Assembly: GCA_905182795.1 (NCBI GenBank)
Contig: CAJJCZ010000001.1
Location: 1 to 42,933 of the forward strand
Origin: an uncultured bacterium
GTDB lineage: Bacteria > Fidelibacterota > Marinisomatia > Marinisomatales > Marinisomataceae
Length of the DNA stretch: 42,933 bases
Direction: 5' to 3'
Shown: positions 38,241 through 42,933 of the stretch, piece by piece
Numbering within the stretch: the stretch's first letter is position 1
Layout: each line of letters opens with the position of its first letter
Notes under the pieces: generated by a model
Told to the model about the DNA's origin: nothing
Seen by the model: only the letters and a program-made list of their open reading frames with translations
Database searches by the model: none
Made by a program: the position numbers and the translations under genes

Positions 38241-39715
38241 TGGATAATTCTCGGAAAGATTGGACCTGTCTTCAAAATCTTATCGCCAGACTTTAAAATG
38301 CCCCATTCTAACTTCAAATCTTTAGCTCCTAGAGCTGCAAGTATTTCTTTGGACTTCTCTGGCATAACAGGCGAAAGCATAATAGCTGACACTCTCAAAG
38401 CTTCTGAAGCATGATATAAAATATTTCCAGCTGATTCTTTATCTTCCTTAACAAGCTTCCATGGTTGGTTTTTTTCCATATAACCATTTACAGATCTTAT
38501 AAAACTCATAACTTCGTGAAGCAACCCATCTATTTTAAAATGATCTAGGTGTTCTTTTATATTGATAGAATTAAATCTTTCTGATAACTCACTATCTTTA
38601 GCGTTATAACTAGGCATTTTATCATCAAAATTATTGCTAATCAATGTGCATACTCGACTTACTAGGTTTCCTAAGTCATTAGCTAAATCACTATTATATT
38701 TTTTAGTAAAAGAATCCATTGAAAAAGTAGCGTCTAGTCCTAAAACCATTTCACTCATCAAGTAATATCTAACTGGATCAACTCCGAATTCATCAATTAA
38801 CATCAAAGGGCTAATAACATTACCAAGAGATTTACTCATTTTTTTATCATCAGTTAGCCACCAACCATGTGCAAAGATAGTTTTTGGTAAAGGTAGATTT
38901 AATGACATCAACATGGTAGGCCAGTATACTGAATGAGTAGTTAATATATCTTTACCTATTAAATGAACATCGGCAGGCCAGTGCAAGTCAAATATTTTGT
39001 TGTCTTCTGAATACTTTGGGGCAGATATATAATTAATCAATGCATCAAACCATACATATGTTACATAGTCTTTATCGAATGGAATTTCAATACCCCACTC
39101 TAATCGAGCCTTAGGCCTAGAGATGCATAGATCAGATAAATCATTTTTTAAGAATCCTAATACTTCATTCTTTCTACTCTTAGGCTGTATAGACAATTCA
39201 TTACTTTCTATCTTTTCAATTAACTCTGATTGATATTTACTCATTTTAAAAAAGTAATTCTTTTCTTTAATTTTTTTGACTTCACCAAAAAGACCGCTTT
39301 CTACTTCTTTCTCTGTAATAAATCTTTCTTCAGATATCGAATACCATCCCTCATACTCATCTTGGTATATATCTCCGTTGTCATACACTTGGTTTAATAT
39401 ATTTTGTACAATCTTTGTATGTCGCTTGTCCGTAGTTCGTATAAAATCTGAATAATTAATATTCAATTTTTCCCATAATTCAATAAATGCTGGAGCCATT
39501 GTGTCGCAATGCACAGCTGGAGTAACTCCATTTTTTTCAGCAGCTTGTTGGACTTTAAGACCATGCTCATCTAATCCTGTTAAGAAAAAAGAAGTATCTC
39601 CAATTAGGTTGCGGAATCTTGATAGAGTGTCAGCTAGGATAGTTGTATATGCATGGCCTATATGAGGCCTGTCATTAACATAATAGATTGGTGTTGTGAT
39701 ATAATATTTTTTCAT
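38237..39715 (-). CDS. metG: Methionyl-tRNA synthetase (short form, no zinc cysteines)
   Basis: This 492-aa class I synthetase has H18-I-G-H21, the WFDALINYI motif, KMSKS (292-296) and an alpha-helical anticodon domain. It lacks the C-terminal tRNA-binding (EMAP-like) domain of longer forms. In the connective peptide, EGWYSISEERF (122-132) and the following GLFGE stretch stand where zinc-binding CxxC pairs are found in many MetRS. No cysteines are present, as in the zinc-free MetRS group known from Firmicutes. The start ATG lies three bases from the holB stop codon. Confidence 0.95.
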   Translation of the reverse strand: MKKYYITTPIYYVNDRPHIGHAYTTILADTLSRFRNLIGDTSFFLTGLDEHGLKVQQAAEKNGVTPAVHCDTMAPAFIELWEKLNINYSDFIRTTDKRHTKIVQNILNQVYDNGDIYQDEYEGWYSISEERFITEKEVESGLFGEVKKIKEKNYFFKMSKYQSELIEKIESNELSIQPKSRKNEVLGFLKNDLSDLCISRPKARLEWGIEIPFDKDYVTYVWFDALINYISAPKYSEDNKIFDLHWPADVHLIGKDILTTHSVYWPTMLMSLNLPLPKTIFAHGWWLTDDKKMSKSLGNVISPLMLIDEFGVDPVRYYLMSEMVLGLDATFSMDSFTKKYNSDLANDLGNLVSRVCTLISNNFDDKMPSYNAKDSELSERFNSINIKEHLDHFKIDGLLHEVMSFIRSVNGYMEKNQPWKLVKEDKESAGNILYHASEALRVSAIMLSPVMPEKSKEILAALGAKDLKLEWGILKSGDKILKTGPIFPRIIQ

Positions 39716-39718
39716 AAT

Positions 39719-40783
39719 CTAATTTAATGAGTTATGACTATTTATAATCATATTCATTATGGATAATTTTGGAGCATTATTTGACTTCAAATTACTCAAG
39801 CATATTTCAATTTCTTTTAATAAAGATAATATATCAGAATTTTTATTTTTAGATAAAAAATCTTCTCCTAAATTAGTAAAATCTTCCCATTCAAATGGAA
39901 TAGTAATTGATTCTTTAATAAGTAGGGTGCATTCAAGCCATTTTTTAATTATATCTAATTCGAAATAAAAAAATTCTTTCTTACTATTAAAGTTTAATAG
40001 TGTTTGTTCAGAAAATAATGCCACTGATTCTGCAGTATCATACTCGACACAATCAATATATCTACTGATAATACCTATGATAGACTCTTTAGAGTGCTCA
40101 TCCAACAAATCTACTTTTTCTAAATTATTATTAGATAAAAATGATATAATATTTGAATCAAAATTTTTCTTTCTAGCTAGTAGATCGACAAGATTCTCTG
40201 ATGAAATTCTTGGTATATTAATCATCTGACATCTTGAGGCAATAGTTGATGAAATATTATTAACAGAATCTGTTACTAATAAAAAAGAGGTGTTATTTGG
40301 TGGCTCTTCTAATATCTTTAGTAAAGCATTTGCAGATTCAGAAGACCCTTCGGATAGAGAATGCGCATCAAAAATAATTACTACTTTCTTATGTTCGGAT
40401 TTAAAAAAAATATTTTTTTTAAGATTTTTCAAGACATTAATAGGAATACGCTTACTATGAGATAGTTTATTTTTCTTTAACGGAAATACTAATTTTGCTT
40501 TCCAATAATTGTTCCACTCCTGGTATTCTTTGTCATCCATTTTAGAACTTTTAAATAAATTCTTATAAAAATCACTGTCTGCAGGAAGAATAAGGAAAAT
40601 ATTTGGATTGTTTATAAATTGCCTTAACTCAAATCCAGTAATCAAGCTACAAAATTCTAATGCAAATGCTTCTTTGCCCGAACCACTCGGACCGTGAATA
40701 AGATATGCGTTTCCAACCCTATCTTTAGAAATAATTGATTGGATATAATCCCAAGACTTAGGCTGTAACTTACTTATATCCAT
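39719..40783 (-). CDS. holB: DNA polymerase III delta' subunit-like clamp-loader protein
   Basis: This 354-aa AAA+ protein has Walker A GPSGSGKEA (31-39), a DAHSLSEGSSESANALLKILEEPP stretch covering motif B and the following loop, and the SRC motif (IASRCQ). These are typical of HolB/DnaX clamp-loader subunits, and the ILEEPPNNTSFLL pattern fits delta'. The usual four-cysteine zinc module after the P-loop is absent: only C45 remains before FELRQFINNP. It loads the sliding clamp at the replication fork. It overlaps the envC-like gene by 14 bases. Confidence 0.87.
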   Translation of the reverse strand: MDISKLQPKSWDYIQSIISKDRVGNAYLIHGPSGSGKEAFALEFCSLITGFELRQFINNPNIFLILPADSDFYKNLFKSSKMDDKEYQEWNNYWKAKLVFPLKKNKLSHSKRIPINVLKNLKKNIFFKSEHKKVVIIFDAHSLSEGSSESANALLKILEEPPNNTSFLLVTDSVNNISSTIASRCQMINIPRISSENLVDLLARKKNFDSNIISFLSNNNLEKVDLLDEHSKESIIGIISRYIDCVEYDTAESVALFSEQTLLNFNSKKEFFYFELDIIKKWLECTLLIKESITIPFEWEDFTNLGEDFLSKNKNSDILSLLKEIEICLSNLKSNNAPKLSIMNMIINSHNSLN

Positions 40784-41948
40784 TTTTTATCCATTGTACT
40801 GGGTTTAATTTTTGATTATTACCCCAGATTTCAAAGTGTATAATATTATTACTTGAAACAAAACCAATTTCTTGACCTTCTTTCACTATCATATTTTCAC
40901 TAATTAATAAATTTTCTAGATGTGTAAAAACTGTAAAATATCCACCATTATGATCAATGATTACAGTAGTGCCATATCCTGGTATAAATGTGATAGTAGT
41001 GACTAATCCATCGAAGACACTTTTTACTGGAGTTTTTGAACTAGCTGTAATATCGATACCTGGGTTATCTAAAGTTGTATTTAGTTTAGGGTTCCATTGC
41101 GGTCCAAAACTCTTAACAACTTTACCCTTAACAGGCCAAATCAGTTTTCCTTTATACTCTTTAATATTTGTTTTAATAGTCTTTAGTTTTGCTAATTGCT
41201 CTGAATCATACTTTTTCTTTGCTTCAATAATATTCTTACGCAATGATTCTAGCGCATTAATTTTAGTTGTTTGTTTTTGTATTTCTTTCCTAATTGATAC
41301 TTGCTCTTTCTTTAAATCAGATATTAGTTTTTCTTGATACTTTTTTTTCTGATCCAGTGATTTGAGCTCATTATTTTTTAACTTTTTACTCCTATCTACA
41401 TCCTCTAATAGCACTTTAATTTCTTTATTCTTCTTTTTATTATAGAACTGTGATTTGTTAAGCTTATTTATACTCGCTTCATTTAGCTCTGAAATAATAT
41501 TATAATACTTTACTCTGTATACCATTTGATTAAGACTATTAGAATTAAAAATTAAACTTCTTAGTTCCTGATTTTTTTTCTTATATAGATTAATTGATCG
41601 TTCCGCATACTGCTTTTTAATTAATTCCATTTCATTGTTATTAGCAATAATAGCATTCTTTAAATTGGTTGACTGCTTATCATATAAATCTATTTTTTTA
41701 TTATAAGCCTTAATAAGATTTTGAGAGTTTTGAATGTTCTTTTTTGTGATATTTAAAATCTTATTCGTTTGTTGTGTTTTGGTTTTAAGCCCATTTATTT
41801 CATTATTATTTCTTTTAATAGCTTCCTTAATTTGCTCAATTTTTTGTTCAGCATTTAAGATAGATTTTTCGAAATCCTTCTCTTGAGGATACAAGAAAGT
41901 GATTGATATAAAAAATAAAATTTTAATAATTGATTTCTGTTTGTTCAT
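40770..41948 (-). CDS. EnvC-like murein hydrolase activator (degenerate LytM domain)
   Basis: This 392-aa protein has a signal peptide, a long coiled coil (about 25-250, rich in Lys, Asn, Gln) and a C-terminal LytM/M23 domain. The catalytic pattern is broken. The HxxxD site reads N295-PGI-D299, and the HxH site reads I369-I-H371, while H343 in FTHL is kept. A zinc peptidase is therefore unlikely, and the protein is better described as an EnvC-type activator that opens amidases to cut septal peptidoglycan. FCB EnvC homologues show similar losses. First gene of the holB-metG operon, divergent from the DUF4159 gene. Confidence 0.85.
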   Translation of the reverse strand: MNKQKSIIKILFFISITFLYPQEKDFEKSILNAEQKIEQIKEAIKRNNNEINGLKTKTQQTNKILNITKKNIQNSQNLIKAYNKKIDLYDKQSTNLKNAIIANNNEMELIKKQYAERSINLYKKKNQELRSLIFNSNSLNQMVYRVKYYNIISELNEASINKLNKSQFYNKKKNKEIKVLLEDVDRSKKLKNNELKSLDQKKKYQEKLISDLKKEQVSIRKEIQKQTTKINALESLRKNIIEAKKKYDSEQLAKLKTIKTNIKEYKGKLIWPVKGKVVKSFGPQWNPKLNTTLDNPGIDITASSKTPVKSVFDGLVTTITFIPGYGTTVIIDHNGGYFTVFTHLENLLISENMIVKEGQEIGFVSSNNIIHFEIWGNNQKLNPVQWIKNGYK

Positions 41949-41982
41949 TTAAAGAAAATTAAAACCTAAATTGTAAATAACG
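41949..41982. promoter_or_regulatory. Short divergent region between the envC-like and DUF4159-like genes
   Basis: Thirty-four A/T-rich bases separate the two start codons and must hold or share promoters for both operons. No convincing -35/-10 pair or palindrome is visible. Confidence 0.3.
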
Positions 41983-42561
41983 ATGAAAAAATTTATAACA
42001 ATATTGGGAATAATAACTATTTCTTTTCATTCTATTATATTTGCTCAAAATCAAAAAGTTTTATTGTTAGGCGAATGTGACAAGGAAGCAACTATGAATA
42101 TGCTTAATTACCTTAATGAAAGATCAAAGATTGCTTTAACTACCGAAAATAATATTGAACTATCTATAGAAAATATATCTTCTTATCCCATTATACTGAT
42201 ATGTAACAATGATTATTTAAAACTAACTAATCAAGACGTAGTATTACTAGAAAATCACTTAAAACAAGGCGGCTTATTAATCTTAGATAATATTACATCT
42301 GATTACACTTATTCAATCTTTTTAGATAAGATATTACCTGAATTTGAAGAAAAGTCTCTCTATCTAGATATATTTTTTAAAGAGAATCTTTTTCAGATTA
42401 ATCTAGATGAAGCTAATATTGATCTAGGAGGAATATTTATTAACAATAAATTAGCTCTTTTAGGAATTAAAAAAGAGAGTCTGATAAATCAATGGAACGA
42501 TAGGAATGAAGAATTTTTTAAGATTGGTTCAAGTATTATTTTTTATAACCTAACAAGATAA
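41983..42561 (+). CDS. DUF4159-like exported protein
   Basis: This 192-aa protein has a signal peptide ending FAQ. The core matches DUF4159: YPIILICNNDYLKLTNQDV, then LLENHLKQGGLLILDN, then a later GGIFINNKLALLGI and KIGSSIIFYNLTR. DUF4159 resembles a periplasmic ThuA/glutamine-amidotransferase-like fold, with unknown function, often encoded with MoxR and DUF58 genes. None of these is here. It stands alone on the plus strand, convergent with the right-edge nucleotidyltransferase with only two bases between stops. Confidence 0.7.
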   Translation: MKKFITILGIITISFHSIIFAQNQKVLLLGECDKEATMNMLNYLNERSKIALTTENNIELSIENISSYPIILICNNDYLKLTNQDVVLLENHLKQGGLLILDNITSDYTYSIFLDKILPEFEEKSLYLDIFFKENLFQINLDEANIDLGGIFINNKLALLGIKKESLINQWNDRNEEFFKIGSSIIFYNLTR

Positions 42562-42563
42562 TT

Positions 42564-42933
42564 CTATTTTTTCTTTTCAGCTTCGTACACTCTTCTTCTT
42601 AATTCGCTGGTAGAGTAACCATGATCTCTAGAATTAAAAATGCATTTAATATCTAAGTTATGCCCTGTGAACTCTTTACCTCTATGATCAGCGCCTAATA
42701 TTCTAACATCAGGGTTAATCTCTTTAAGCATGTCAACGAGACTACTTTCAGTGCTGTAAGATTTTACCTCATCAACAAATTTAATAGAACTAATGAGACC
42801 TAACCGTTCTTCATGTGATTGAATCGGTGAATTTTTTTCTGGACGGTCTATAGAAGGATCTGATTGGACACCCACAATCAAGTAATCGCAATACTGCTTA
42901 CATTCTTCAAACATTAATACGTGGCCATAATGA
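42564..42933 (-). CDS. HxGH nucleotidyltransferase (TagD-like), N-terminus cut by window edge
   Basis: The frame continues upstream of the ATG at 42914 to the window edge, and the codons there spell HYGHVLMFEECK. That is the HxGH motif of TagD/RfaE-type cytidylyl/adenylyltransferases, so the true start lies outside. Downstream features fit: LIVGVQSDPSID, LGADHRGKEF and the C-terminal GYSTSELRRRV, the ST-E-LR motif that contacts the nucleotide phosphates. Likely substrates are glycerol-3-phosphate or a similar small phosphate. It is a second member of the family in this window, distinct from the gene at 2694-3092. Confidence 0.82.
   Translation of the reverse strand, partial: HYGHVLMFEECKQYCDYLIVGVQSDPSIDRPEKNSPIQSHEERLGLISSIKFVDEVKSYSTESSLVDMLKEINPDVRILGADHRGKEFTGHNLDIKCIFNSRDHGYSTSELRRRVYEAEKKK

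Noticed and set aside
40770-41948. Active M23 endopeptidase
   Set aside because: The first catalytic His of HxxxD and one His of HxH are replaced.

Overview
This is a compact, AT-rich (roughly 30% G+C by eye) Gram-negative chromosomal segment carrying about 40 protein genes. No RNA genes, insertion sequences, CRISPR arrays or long non-coding stretches are visible, and the longest gap between genes is about 110 bases. The protein families point to the FCB superphylum (Fibrobacterota-Chlorobiota-Bacteroidota and relatives). They include a DUF4835/PorD protein, a DUF2723 membrane protein with a TPR-like tail, an Ig-like (Big_5) lipoprotein, an LptC lipoprotein, a Bacteroidota-type GlmM and a degenerate EnvC-like protein. 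Several starts carry clear Shine-Dalgarno sequences, which is unusual for Bacteroidota, and the genome is very tightly packed. My best guess is an uncultured, streamlined marine lineage such as Marinimicrobia (SAR406), but no marker here proves it.

Layout. (1) Positions 1-8439, minus strand: a chain of overlapping genes starting with a large surface protein (metallopeptidase + beta-propeller + outer-membrane barrel). It is followed by tgt, an Ig-like lipoprotein, a small HxGH nucleotidyltransferase, an unknown 96-aa protein, a HIT-family protein, a 94-aa membrane protein and a sodium:solute symporter cut by the left edge. (2) lpxH (8490-9227, plus strand). (3) 9224-16624, minus strand: gatC-kdsB-pyrG-kdsA-kdsC-lptC-lptB-rpoN-argF, a Kdo synthesis and LPS export operon that also holds the CTP synthase supplying KdsB, sigma-54 and ornithine carbamoyltransferase. 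(4) 16690-22399, minus strand: a TolC / membrane-fusion / MacB-type ABC exporter with two separate permeases. (5) cca (minus) and porD (plus), divergent. (6) 24787-41948, minus strand: envC-like, holB, metG, tatD-like, rsmA, rpsU, glmM, valS, a DUF4139 protein, recG, a DUF1844 protein, a DUF2723 protein and a glycosyltransferase. (7) A DUF4159-like exported protein (plus), and a second HxGH nucleotidyltransferase cut by the right edge.

The genes form a coherent envelope-building set. LpxH, KdsA/B/C and LptB/C make and export LPS. GlmM, the glycosyltransferase and the DUF2723 protein supply or transfer sugars. PorD, the barrel protein, TolC and the EnvC-like protein act in the periplasm or outer membrane. 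Translation and replication genes (valS, metG, rsmA, rpsU, tgt, cca, gatC, holB, recG) are interleaved.

The most unusual direct observation is that the tRNA-guanine transglycosylase keeps its catalytic residues but has replaced all four structural zinc ligands. MetG, ValS and HolB in the same window also lack the zinc-ligand cysteines found in many relatives, which suggests a zinc-sparing proteome. No dedicated new defence or mobile system was found.
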